Positions 9,070 through 16,650 of a stretch of 51,916 nucleotides of DNA are shown here, piece by piece (position 1 is the first letter of the stretch; each line of letters starts with the position of its first letter). The notes below the pieces were generated by a model that saw nothing but the letters and a program-made list of their open reading frames with translations, did no database searches and had not been told where the DNA came from. The stretch spans positions 80,084 through 131,999 of the forward strand of contig CALXKD010000001.1 of the NCBI GenBank assembly GCA_944388795.1, given 5' to 3'. The stretch is from an uncultured Clostridia bacterium (lineage in GTDB: Bacteria; Bacillota; Clostridia; TANB77; CAG-508). The position numbers were made by a program, and so were the translations under genes.

Positions 9070-9109
9070 TTGGTTTAACTTAAGCAGAAAAAGTTAAACC
9101 AATTTTTTA
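9070..9109 (+). terminator. Strong intrinsic terminator without an obvious upstream gene
   Basis: TTGGTTTAACTT (9070-9081) pairs perfectly with AAGTTAAACCAA (9091-9102), followed by TTTTTT. The nearest plus-strand gene ends 200 nt upstream, so the terminator may belong to a lost gene or an unannotated short transcript. Confidence 0.8.
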
Positions 9110-9187
9110 TTGTATAAGAAAAAATTAGTTTTTATCTTGAACTTATGATAACAAGGTTAAGTTTCTCATATTCAGCATAAAAAACAA

Positions 9188-9216
9188 TTGCTTAAAAATT
9201 AGATAGCTGATATAAT
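9188..9216 (+). promoter_or_regulatory. Sigma-A promoter for the PP-loop gene
   Basis: TTGCTT at 9188-9193, 17-bp spacer, TATAAT at 9211-9216, with an SD (GAAGGAAAG) before the ATG at 9243. Confidence 0.7.
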
Positions 9217-9242
9217 AAAGAAAAATTGAAGGAAAGTGAAAG

Positions 9243-10109
9243 ATGGATAAAGAAATATTAAAAATAGAAGAATTTATAAAATCATATGTTCTAGAGGATG
9301 AACGTGTACTAATTTTAGTATCAGGAGGAATTGATTCAGATGTTGTTGCAAGATTATGCTATAGAGCATTAGGAAAAGATAGAATAAAACTAGTATTTGT
9401 TAAAGAAACGGAAACAGAAGCAAAATTTGTAAAAAATGTAAAGAATTTAGCAGAAGATTTAGAAGTACCACTTACGATTCTTCCATTTGAAGGAAAAAGT
9501 ATGGAATTTATAAAAATATTAGAACAAGCAGAAAATGAACCTATTTTCAATTCTAAATTAATATTGGATCCAGCAAAAGCAAAATGTTCTATGAGATCAG
9601 CAATTATATCTTCTTATCAAGATAAAGGCTTTATCATTGCAGGTTGTACTAATCTTACGGAATACGAATTAGGATTTTTTATGACATTTGGAGATAATTT
9701 GGCTCATTTTAAACCAATTGAACATTTATATAAAACTGAAGTTATACAATTAGCAAAAGAAATCGGAACAAGAAGAGAAGTAATTGAGCAACCAGCTACA
9801 TCGGGATTCTGGAGAAAACAAGAGGATTTAGAAGATATTGCTTTTTGGATATTTAATCAAGGTCCAATTATGAAGGCAAGAAAATTTAGTAAAGAAGAAA
9901 AAGATGAAATTTTTAAAATAAAAGAAGAATTAAGTTGGGAGAAAATCGATAATTGTTTGAAACTTTTAAAGATGAAGAAAACAAAAGAAGAAATGTCAGA
10001 AGAAATAGGATTAAATATAAAGGTAGTTGAAGGGATTATTGAAATTACGAAAAAAGCAAGACAATATAGAAATCGAGAGATTATGGTTTCAATGAGAAAT
10101 GAAAAATAA
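9243..10109 (+). CDS. NAD synthase (NadE)-family PP-loop ATPase
   Basis: A 288-residue adenine-nucleotide alpha-hydrolase. The pyrophosphate-binding loop SGGIDS is at 27-32, and GCTNLTEYELGFF with PIEHLYKTEVIQLAKEIG match the NadE-type motifs (N-K-T-E and LYKT). The usual NadE motif of the form P-T-A-G-L-W-x-G-Q-T-D-E is changed to PATSGFWRKQEDLED, so the substrate may not be deamido-NAD. It lacks the glutaminase domain, hence would use free ammonia or another nucleophile. The last 60 residues look helix-turn-helix-like (KTKEEMSEEIGLNIKVVEGI), as in some PP-loop paralogues. Call certain at superfamily level, uncertain at substrate level. Confidence 0.82.
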   Translation: MDKEILKIEEFIKSYVLEDERVLILVSGGIDSDVVARLCYRALGKDRIKLVFVKETETEAKFVKNVKNLAEDLEVPLTILPFEGKSMEFIKILEQAENEPIFNSKLILDPAKAKCSMRSAIISSYQDKGFIIAGCTNLTEYELGFFMTFGDNLAHFKPIEHLYKTEVIQLAKEIGTRREVIEQPATSGFWRKQEDLEDIAFWIFNQGPIMKARKFSKEEKDEIFKIKEELSWEKIDNCLKLLKMKKTKEEMSEEIGLNIKVVEGIIEITKKARQYRNREIMVSMRNEK

Positions 10110-10128
10110 AAGATAAGGAAGAAAGAAA

Positions 10129-10212
10129 ATGAAGATATTAATTTTAAATGGTTCACCACATAAAGATGGAAATACAGCATATATGGTAAGTAAGAGGAGG
10201 AATGATATATGA
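10129..10212 (+). pseudogene. N-terminal stump of an NAD(P)H-dependent FMN reductase
   Basis: From ATG 10129, with GAAGAAAG just upstream, 27 codons read MKILILNGSPHKDGNTAYMV and then SKRRNDI-stop. The first 20 residues are the classic beta-1 strand and phosphate loop of flavodoxin-fold FMN reductases (NGSPxKDGNT), which are normally about 180-200 residues long. The rest is gone; the junction supplies the AGGAGG ribosome binding site of dxr, and the stump's TGA overlaps the dxr ATG (ATGA). It is best read as a deletion fossil that now acts as a translated mini-leader. Confidence 0.7.
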
Positions 10213-11345
10213 AAAAAATATCTATTTTTGGTTCAACAGGTTCTATTGGAACCACAACATTAAGAATTGTAGAGGAAAATCCTGAATTATTTCAAGCTAT
10301 CACATTAGTAGCTGGAAGAAATATTGCTAAATTAATTGAGCAAATTCATAAATTCCAACCAAAACATGTGTATATTACAGCAAAAGAGAATGCAGATATA
10401 TTAAAAAAAGAGTTTCCAGGATTAGACATCTATTATGGAGAAGAAGGCTTAAGAGAAATTTCTAAATTAGAAGATGCAGATATTGCAGTATCAGCTTTAG
10501 TTGGAATTTCAGGCTTAGAACCAACTTACAACATGATAAAACATACTAAACAAGTTGCACTAGCTAATAAAGAAGTATTGGTAACAGGTGGTTCTTTGAT
10601 TATGAATTTAGCAAAGGAATATAAAACAGAGTTACTAACAGTAGATAGTGAGCATAGTGCGATTATGCAATGCTTAAGAGGAGAAGAAACGAATCCGATT
10701 GATAAAATATTATTAACTGCATCAGGAGGACCATTTTTTGATAAACCAATTACAGATGATATCACACCAGAACAAGCTTTAAATCATCCAACTTGGAAGA
10801 TGGGACCAAAAGTTACTATTGATTCATCTACTATGATGAATAAAGGATTTGAAGTTATAGAGGCTAGATGGTTATTTGATGTGGATCCATCCAATATTCA
10901 AGTGGTTGTGCATAGACAAAGCTTAGTACATTCTATGGTACAATTTAAAGATGGAACCATTATGGCCAATGTTGGACCAAAAGATATGCAGATTCCGATT
11001 GCATATGCATTAAATTATCCAACTAGGTTAGAAAATAATATTGAAAAACTAGATTTATTTGAAATACAAACATTAAAATTTGAAAAGCCAGATTTAGAAA
11101 AATTTAAATGCTTAAAATTGGCTTTTAGAGCAATAGAGATGGGGCATAGTGCACAGGTTGTTTTAAATGCTGCAAATGAAGTGGCAGTAAAGAAATTTCT
11201 AGACAAAGAAATTACTTATACAGAGATACCAAGGATGATTGAAAAAGCTTTAAATAACCATAAGGTAATACCATTAGCATCTGTTGAAGAGATTTTAGCA
11301 TTAGATAAAAAAGTTAGAGAGGAACTTATGGAAGAATATAAATAA
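10209..11345 (+). CDS. dxr: 1-deoxy-D-xylulose 5-phosphate reductoisomerase
   Basis: NADPH-dependent second enzyme of the MEP isoprenoid pathway, 378 residues, full length. The NADPH site GSTGSIGTTTLRIVEENP opens the protein; metal and substrate motifs follow: LTVDSEHSAIMQCL, ASGGPF, HPTWKMGPKVTIDSSTMMNKGFEVIEARWLF and HRQSLVHSMVQF. The C-terminal helical domain is complete. The ATG at 10209 follows AGGAGG and overlaps the stop of the FMN-reductase stump. Other MEP genes are not nearby, and the usual partners (cdsA, rseP, ispU) are missing, so this copy has moved away from its common context. Confidence 0.97.
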   Translation: MKKISIFGSTGSIGTTTLRIVEENPELFQAITLVAGRNIAKLIEQIHKFQPKHVYITAKENADILKKEFPGLDIYYGEEGLREISKLEDADIAVSALVGISGLEPTYNMIKHTKQVALANKEVLVTGGSLIMNLAKEYKTELLTVDSEHSAIMQCLRGEETNPIDKILLTASGGPFFDKPITDDITPEQALNHPTWKMGPKVTIDSSTMMNKGFEVIEARWLFDVDPSNIQVVVHRQSLVHSMVQFKDGTIMANVGPKDMQIPIAYALNYPTRLENNIEKLDLFEIQTLKFEKPDLEKFKCLKLAFRAIEMGHSAQVVLNAANEVAVKKFLDKEITYTEIPRMIEKALNNHKVIPLASVEEILALDKKVREELMEEYK

Positions 11346-11410
11346 AGAGAGAAAGAATATACCAAGTTTATAAAATTTGTTTGAAATTAGAAGTAGGAGG
11401 TAATATAAAA

Positions 11411-11668
11411 ATGGATAATCATCAAAAATTTTGTGAGAATTTAGGAAATACATCATTTACAAGACTTAATTATGATGACACAGATAGAGAAGTTAGAGAG
11501 GCATTGAAAAAAGGGATAGAAGACTATGAACAAACAGCAGATCAAAGAGCTAATGATTCAAAAGAAATGAGAGGAGTGATGCTTACACAACAGAATAGTG
11601 ATTTGAGAAAATTAGGAAGGATGCATAGAGGTTGCCAACAAAAAAGAGGAGGTAGTCGGAAGAGATAG
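11411..11668 (+). CDS. Hypothetical protein, 85 aa, basic C-terminus
   Basis: The start at 11411 follows AGGAGGT (spacing about 9 nt); an earlier in-frame ATG at 11381 would place the ribosome binding site inside the gene. The product is soluble, with a helical acidic middle (DDTDREVREALKKGIEDYEQ) and a strongly basic end (GCQQKRGGSRKR) that could bind nucleic acid. No family recognised. It lies 65 nt after dxr and ends at a strong terminator, so it may be the last gene of the dxr transcript. Confidence 0.6.
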   Translation: MDNHQKFCENLGNTSFTRLNYDDTDREVREALKKGIEDYEQTADQRANDSKEMRGVMLTQQNSDLRKLGRMHRGCQQKRGGSRKR

Positions 11669-11728
11669 ATAATAATGTATAGGATAATATATTTAAAGAT
11701 TGCAGAAGAAATCTTTAGACGATACCTA

Positions 11729-11767
11729 AGAGTAGTAGATACAATATTATAGACTACTCTTTTTTTC
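11729..11767 (+). terminator. Intrinsic terminator after the 85-aa gene
   Basis: AGAGTAGT (11729-11736) pairs with ACTACTCT (11753-11760), followed by seven T. Confidence 0.85.
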
Positions 11768-11887
11768 TTACATAAAATATGTTAAAATATAAATATATTT
11801 CTTTAAAATTCCGTTCTAATCAAGAACGTTTTATATAAAAGCAACTTTTAACTTGTATTAGAAAGCCAATTGGCAAGGAGGAAAGAT

Positions 11888-12058
11888 ATGGAGATGCTCA
11901 TTTTAAAAATTGTCGCATGTGTATGTGTGACAATCGTAGCAGTGCTTATGGTTCGAAACAACGAGGAGGAAGCAGCCTTCTGGTTAGAATTAATAGCACT
12001 AGCGATCATTTTTATCCCTTGGGATAAAATAATCGAATTAATATTAATACCGATATAG
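11888..12058 (+). CDS. Small two-helix membrane protein, 56 aa
   Basis: The ATG at 11888 follows AAGGAGG by a few bases; an ATG at 11870 would lie upstream of that site. Two hydrophobic segments (ILKIVACVCVTIVAVLMV and WLELIALAIIFIPW) flank a short acidic loop (RNNEEEAA). No family recognised. It ends exactly at a hairpin related to those at 8896 and 13758. Confidence 0.6.
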   Translation: MEMLILKIVACVCVTIVAVLMVRNNEEEAAFWLELIALAIIFIPWDKIIELILIPI

Positions 12059-12165
12059 AGGCCGTTTTTTTACGACCTCTAAAACATTTTAACTCATATT
12101 TTAAAGGCACATATTTACTTGACAAAGGTATGTCATAAGTTGAGGCTCAGTCATTGGATGTCAGA
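12058..12165 (-). pseudogene. Decayed 3' end of an asnB copy
   Basis: On the minus strand the sequence around 12110-12160 reads MTEPQLMTYLCQVNMCL-stop, against MTGPQLMAYLCQVNMWL in the intact asnB that ends at 13788. Downstream the similarity continues through ACCTCTAAAACATTTT into the shared hairpin. The intact gene's last residues after NMWL are lost by a deletion and an early stop. The region is therefore a second, degenerate copy of the asnB terminus and its terminator, in the same orientation and about 1.7 kb from the first. Confidence 0.75.
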
Positions 12166-12434
12166 AAAAAACTCATATTAATTTTACCAGAAGATGTAAG
12201 GATTGCTTGAAAATGGTAATGTACGAAATTTAATAAAAATGCAATTATCTATAAAAAGTTATTTAAAAACTTGTGATCAGATGTAAAAAAAATCCTCATA
12301 AAAACTTGCAAAAATATCTTGAAAGTCCTCGTAAAAACTTGCAAAAATGCCTTGAAAGTCCTCGCAAAAACTTGCATAAATTAACAAAAAATTGTATAAT
12401 ATAATAAAGAAAAGAAATTTATGAGGTGGTAAAA
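12166..12434. other. Intergenic region upstream of the DUF4143 ATPase
   Basis: No reading frame of note. It contains the 33-bp tandem repeat at 12293-12382 and a likely promoter just after it, with TATAAT near 12398-12403; a -35 box is not clear. The SD GAGGTGG sits just before the ATG at 12435. Confidence 0.4.
12293..12382. repeat. 33-bp tandem repeat, about 2.7 copies
   Basis: Unit TCCTCGTAAAAACTTGCAAA followed by AATGCCTTGAAAG. Copies at 12293-12325 and 12326-12358 differ at three or so positions, and a third partial copy runs to about 12382. The unit is contiguous with no spacers, so it is not a CRISPR. Its place directly before the promoter region of the ATPase gene suggests either an iteron-like binding array or simple slippage. 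Confidence 0.85.
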
Positions 12435-13748
12435 ATGTTAGAAAGAAAAATTACCAGTGTATTAGAAGAATGGAAAAAGGAAGAAAAGAAACCATGCCTA
12501 TTAATTAGAGGAGCAAGGCAAGTTGGAAAAACATTTATTATTGATGATTTTGCAAAGAAAAATTATGAAAATTATATTTATATAAATTTTGAATTAACTC
12601 CTGAATATAAAAATATTTTTGATGGAAATCTAGATATAAAAACATTGATAATGAAACTTGAAGTTACATTTCCAAATATAAACATAGTACCAAATAAAAC
12701 AATTTTATTTTTAGATGAAATACAATCTTGTCCAAATGCAAGAACGGCATTGAAAAGTTTTGCTTTAGATGGAAGAATTGATGTAATTTCCTCTGGTTCA
12801 TTATTAGGTTTATACTATAAAGAAGTAACATCATATCCAGTAGGTTACGAAAGGGTTATAGATTTATATCCATTAGATTTTGAAGAATTTTTATGGGGAA
12901 TAGGCATTAAAAGAGAAACTATAAATTATGCAAAGGATTGTTTTGAAAACATCAAGCCAATGGATGAATATGTAATGAAACAACTATCAGAACAATTTAA
13001 AATGTATATGCTAGTTGGAGGAATGCCTAATGTAGTAAATGAATATGTAAAAACAAGTAGTTTGTCAAAAGTGCTAATTCTTCAAAAAGCCATTGTAGAA
13101 AATTATTTGTTAGATGTTGTAAAGTTTGCTGAAACTAGTAACAAACAAAAAATTATAAATACATTTAATAGTATACCAATACAATTATCAAAGAAAAACA
13201 AAAAATTTTTGTTTTCAGAAATAAAAGAAGATGAAGAAAATGTTGGAGAAAGAAAGTATGCATCATCAATAGAATGGTTAAAAGATGCAGGAATTATTAA
13301 TTTTTGCTATAATTTATCTGAACCAGCATTGCCTTTAATATCAAATATACGATTAAATTGTTTTAAAATATATATGAGAGATACAGGATTGTTAGTGTCT
13401 ATGCTAGAAGAAGGTACACAAAAAGCAATTCTAGATGATGATTTATATATTAATCAAGGAGCACTATTAGAAAATGTATGTGCTGAAGAAATAGCTACTA
13501 GACATAGTAAATTAATGTATTTTGAAAGAAAAAGTACTTTAGAAATTGATTTTGTATTAAATATAGATGGAAAAGTTACAGCAATTGAGGTTAAATCAGG
13601 AAAAAATAAGCAAGCAAAATCTTTGAAATCAATTATACAAAATTATAAAACTGTAACAAGATATATGAAATTTGAAAATGATTGTAATATTTATAAAGAT
13701 GAAGAGAATATAGAACATTATCCATTATTTATGATTATGTTTATATAG
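12435..13748 (+). CDS. ATP-binding protein, AAA_14 plus DUF4143 family
   Basis: A 437-residue ATPase of the type common in clostridial and Bacteroides accessory DNA. Walker A is RGARQVGKT (25-33), Walker B ILFLDEIQ (about 90-97), followed by ALDGRIDVISSGSLLG (sensor region) and YPLDFEEFLW. The C-terminal DUF4143 region carries SSIEWLKDAGIINFCYNLSEP, MRDTGLLVSMLEE and a restriction-endonuclease-fold-like end: EIDFVLN..TAIEVKSGK. The biological role of the family is unknown. ATG 12435 is chosen over the in-frame GTG at 12426, which lies inside the SD. It sits alone between two copies of the asnB 3' end. Confidence 0.9.
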   Translation: MLERKITSVLEEWKKEEKKPCLLIRGARQVGKTFIIDDFAKKNYENYIYINFELTPEYKNIFDGNLDIKTLIMKLEVTFPNINIVPNKTILFLDEIQSCPNARTALKSFALDGRIDVISSGSLLGLYYKEVTSYPVGYERVIDLYPLDFEEFLWGIGIKRETINYAKDCFENIKPMDEYVMKQLSEQFKMYMLVGGMPNVVNEYVKTSSLSKVLILQKAIVENYLLDVVKFAETSNKQKIINTFNSIPIQLSKKNKKFLFSEIKEDEENVGERKYASSIEWLKDAGIINFCYNLSEPALPLISNIRLNCFKIYMRDTGLLVSMLEEGTQKAILDDDLYINQGALLENVCAEEIATRHSKLMYFERKSTLEIDFVLNIDGKVTAIEVKSGKNKQAKSLKSIIQNYKTVTRYMKFENDCNIYKDEENIEHYPLFMIMFI

Positions 13749-13757
13749 ATTAGACTA

Positions 13758-13778
13758 GAGGCCACAATTAGCGACCTC
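13758..13778. terminator. Hairpin between the ATPase gene and asnB
   Basis: GAGGCCAC / GCGACCTC with two wobble pairs around AATTA, lying between two convergent genes and probably serving both. The same hairpin with sequence changes occurs at 8896-8916 and 12058-12079. Confidence 0.55.
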
Positions 13779-13787
13779 TAAAACATT

Positions 13788-15638
13788 TTATAACTCAATT
13801 TTAGGCTTATACTTCTCAAGCCACATATTCACCTGGCAAAGATAAGCCATAAGCTGAGGCCCAGTCATCAATTGTCCAAACCAAGGTCTAGTGAAACTAG
13901 AACCATTTGTATTCAAGATTTCTAGAATATATTCTCTGTTTAATAAATTATTAATCGGTGCATTTGGATTTTGCATAATATTTGTCAGCATATCTTTTAC
14001 TTTAGCTAAATACGTAGGATTATGTGTTTTAGGATATGGTGATTTTTTTCTATCCACAATTTCAGCAGGTAAGAAATCTTTACAAATATAACGAAGTAAT
14101 CCTTTTTCTCTACCATTCAAAGCTTTCATTTCCCAAGGAATATTCCATACATATTGTGCCAGTCTGTAATCACAGAAAGGAACACGAAGCTCAAATCCGT
14201 TATACATAGCCATTCTATCAGAACGGTCTAGCAATGTTTGCATAAACCAATTTAAAGTTAGATAAGAAATTTTTCTCTTTTCAGCAGTTTCTTTAGAATC
14301 TGTATCTAATATTTCAACCTCTTCTAAACTTTCGTTATATCGATAATCAATATATTCTTTTAGATGTACTTTTTTACTTAAGTCAGGATGTAATAAGGTT
14401 TGCCTTTCACTAATGGCAATTGACCATGGAAATGTACCACTGTTTAAAGCATCCTCTCTAAAAAACCAAGGATAACCTCCAAAAATTTCATCAGCACATT
14501 CTCCTGTTAATGCAACAGTTTGCTCTGGCTTTACATTTTTGCAGAATAATAGCAAAGAAGAATCAATATCAGCCATACCAGGCATATCTCGTGCAATCAT
14601 ACTATCATATAAATAAGAGGCAAGTTCTGGGGTATCAATGACAATATTATGATGTTTGGTATGCAGATTTTTACACATTAAGTCTATATAATAATTATCT
14701 GAATTTGGCTGAAAATCATTTTTAACAAAATTTTTATCATTATCTACATAATCAATCGAATAAGTATCTAAAAGTGGCAAATTTTCTTTTTTATAGAAAT
14801 CAGCAGCAAATTTTGTAATGATGCTAGAATCCAGACCACCAGATAGGAATGTACATAAAGGAACATCTGAAACCAATTGACGTTCGATTGCATCTTTTAA
14901 TAAGTAACGAACTTTGCTACAAGTTTGTGGTAAATTGTCTGTATGTTCTTCTGAATGTAGTTTCCAATATTGTTTTATTTTTAACCCATATTCATTAAAT
15001 ACAGCAAAATGAGCAGGCTTTAATTCATAGATATTTTTAAAAATTGTTGTACCAGGTGTATGACTAGGACCAATACCCAGTAACTCAGATATGCCTTGAC
15101 TATCTATGATTTTTTCAATACCAGGATATTGAAATATAGCTTTTATTTCTGAGCCAAATACCAAGGTGTTATGGAATACAGAATAAAATAATGGTTTAAC
15201 TCCAAAATGGTCTCTTGCCATAAATAATTCCTTATCTTTCGTATTCCAAATGGCAAAAGCAAAGATACCATTTAGATGATGTACAATTTCTTTTCCAAAA
15301 TGAATATATCCTTTTAAGATAACTTCTGTATCACAATGCCCTTTAAATGTAAAACCATTTTTGATTAAGACTTCTCTAAGCTCTTTGGTGTTATATATCT
15401 GTCCATTATAGCAAATAATATAATCTCCATATGATGTATGTTCTATCATTGGCTGTTTACCACCATCAGGGTCAATGACAATTAATCGTTTATGTGCCAA
15501 ATAGGCATTATCTGAAATAAAATAACCATTCTCATCAGGCCCTCTTTTTGATAATGTATCATTCATATTTTCTAAAATTGTTTTAGAATTTTCATTTAAC
15601 TTTTCTTTTATATTTACAAATCCAGTAAAACCACACAT
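13788..15638 (-). CDS. asnB: Asparagine synthase, glutamine-hydrolysing
   Basis: A 616-residue AsnB making asparagine from aspartate, ATP and glutamine. Cys2 (MCGFTGFV) is the N-terminal glutaminase nucleophile; RLIVIDPDGGKQP and NGQIYNTKELR continue the Ntn domain. The synthetase half shows the PP-loop CTFLSGGLDSSI (about residue 268), GECADEIFGGYPWF, RDMPGMADIDSSLL and the C-terminal ELRVPFCDYRLAQYVWNIPW. GGAGGT precedes the ATG. It is monocistronic on the minus strand. Its 3' end has a decayed twin at 12058-12165. Confidence 0.97.
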   Translation of the reverse strand: MCGFTGFVNIKEKLNENSKTILENMNDTLSKRGPDENGYFISDNAYLAHKRLIVIDPDGGKQPMIEHTSYGDYIICYNGQIYNTKELREVLIKNGFTFKGHCDTEVILKGYIHFGKEIVHHLNGIFAFAIWNTKDKELFMARDHFGVKPLFYSVFHNTLVFGSEIKAIFQYPGIEKIIDSQGISELLGIGPSHTPGTTIFKNIYELKPAHFAVFNEYGLKIKQYWKLHSEEHTDNLPQTCSKVRYLLKDAIERQLVSDVPLCTFLSGGLDSSIITKFAADFYKKENLPLLDTYSIDYVDNDKNFVKNDFQPNSDNYYIDLMCKNLHTKHHNIVIDTPELASYLYDSMIARDMPGMADIDSSLLLFCKNVKPEQTVALTGECADEIFGGYPWFFREDALNSGTFPWSIAISERQTLLHPDLSKKVHLKEYIDYRYNESLEEVEILDTDSKETAEKRKISYLTLNWFMQTLLDRSDRMAMYNGFELRVPFCDYRLAQYVWNIPWEMKALNGREKGLLRYICKDFLPAEIVDRKKSPYPKTHNPTYLAKVKDMLTNIMQNPNAPINNLLNREYILEILNTNGSSFTRPWFGQLMTGPQLMAYLCQVNMWLEKYKPKIEL

Positions 15639-15736
15639 GTATTTTATACCTCCAATCTATATATCATATGCAAAAAAAGAAATAAAATTTATTGATTTTA
15701 GAAAAAATATATAGTAGACTAAAGATGGTGAAAGAA

Positions 15737-16294
15737 ATGGAACGAAAGATTTTATTCAAAAATGTAATGAAACATTTTATATTAATTACCAGACATAAAT
15801 GGGTAGTTTTAAAATTATGTTGTAAAGTTGGAATACCATGGAGAGGAGTAGTGCATGATTTATCAAAATATTCTCCAACAGAATTTTTAGAAAGTATTCG
15901 ATATTATGAAGGTAATCGTTCTCCAATTGTAAGTACTAGACAGGATAAAGGATATTCTGAAGCATGGTTGCATCATAAAGGGAGAAATAAGCATCATAGT
16001 GAATATTGGGTAGATATGAATGCACCAGAAAAAACACCAATTATGCCATATACATATACAGCAGAGATGATTTGTGATAAATTAGCAGCAGGAATCATTT
16101 ATCAGGGAAAAAAGTGGAATAAGGAATATCCGATAACTTATTGGAAAAAGGAAAGAGAAAGAATATGGATGAATGAAAAGTTAAAAGATATGCTTACAGA
16201 TTTTTTTACACAAGTCAGTATAGAAGGCATAGATAAAGTGTTAACAAAGAAAAATGTACAAGAATTATACAAAAAATATTGTGGCAACAGTTGA
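15737..16294 (+). CDS. DUF5662 family protein
   Basis: A 185-residue soluble protein with the family's histidine-rich core: RHKWVVLKLCCKVGIPWRGVVHDLSKYSPTEF, then HHKGRNKHHSEYW and MICDKLAAGIIYQG. The clustered His/Asp residues suggest a metal site like that of HD-type hydrolases, but no activity is known to me. Starts at 15725 and 15737 are both possible; 15737 is preferred because GATGGTGAAAG lies just before it. The stop overlaps the -35 box of the rpmF promoter. Confidence 0.75.
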   Translation: MERKILFKNVMKHFILITRHKWVVLKLCCKVGIPWRGVVHDLSKYSPTEFLESIRYYEGNRSPIVSTRQDKGYSEAWLHHKGRNKHHSEYWVDMNAPEKTPIMPYTYTAEMICDKLAAGIIYQGKKWNKEYPITYWKKERERIWMNEKLKDMLTDFFTQVSIEGIDKVLTKKNVQELYKKYCGNS

Positions 16295-16319
16295 CAAAAA
16301 ATGAAAATACTTGTATAAT
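16291..16319 (+). promoter_or_regulatory. Perfect sigma-A promoter for rpmF
   Basis: TTGACA (16291-16296), 17-bp spacer, TATAAT (16314-16319). The -35 box overlaps the stop codon of the DUF5662 gene. Confidence 0.9.
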
Positions 16320-16390
16320 CTTATAGTGACTAAAATATCGATAAAATAACAATAGATATATACATATATCTTAAGCAAGGAGGGATTGAG

Positions 16391-16582
16391 ATGGCACAAC
16401 CAAAAAGAAGATGGTCTAAAGCAAGAACACATGCCAAAAGATCAACATGGAAAAAAGAACAACCAGCATATACAACTTGTCCACATTGTCATGAGCCAGT
16501 AATGCCACATAGAGTTTGCAAAAACTGCGGATATTATGATGGAAAAGAAGTAATTGCTAAAAAAGAAAATGAAGATGCATAA
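16391..16582 (+). CDS. rpmF: Ribosomal protein bL32, zinc-binding type
   Basis: 63 residues with the bL32 start MAQPKRRWSKARTHAKRSTW and a zinc ribbon formed by Cys30/Cys33 (CPHC) and Cys43/Cys46 (CKNC). SD AAGGAGG precedes the ATG. In many Firmicutes rpmF follows a DUF177 gene (yceD); here it has its own promoter and no such partner. Confidence 0.97.
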   Translation: MAQPKRRWSKARTHAKRSTWKKEQPAYTTCPHCHEPVMPHRVCKNCGYYDGKEVIAKKENEDA

Positions 16583-16591
16583 TTAAGGGGA

Positions 16592-16622
16592 AAGTAGTGC
16601 TTTTTGAAGTACTATTTTTTGT
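16592..16622 (+). terminator. Probable terminator after rpmF
   Basis: TAGTGC and GTACTA form a short imperfect stem around a T-rich loop, followed by TTTTTTG. It is weaker than the other terminators in the window and may let some transcription through to the TetR gene. Confidence 0.5.
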
Positions 16623-16650
16623 TATATATTCATGTATTTGGAGGTGTATC

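Larger units (their letters stand above)
8874..9187. other. Intergenic stretch with two hairpins and a probable minus-strand gene fossil
   Basis: No convincing gene. It holds a perfect 8-bp hairpin (8896-8916), a 12-bp perfect-stem terminator (9070-9109), and on the minus strand near 8930-8955 a short reading frame ending KEKIKI-stop directly before the first hairpin, in the same arrangement as the asnB end (KPKIEL-stop) before its own related hairpin at 13758. A 30-codon frame at 9005-9097 (start MPNENLKAMIRQ) runs into the second terminator; it has no ribosome binding site and is not called. Confidence 0.4.

Noticed and set aside
9005-9097. 30-codon frame MPNENLKAMIRQ..., ending in a terminator
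   Set aside because: No ribosome binding site and no clear promoter; too short to support, though it could be a fossil.
12293-12382. CRISPR-like tandem repeat
   Set aside because: Units are contiguous with no spacers, fewer than three copies, and no cas genes.
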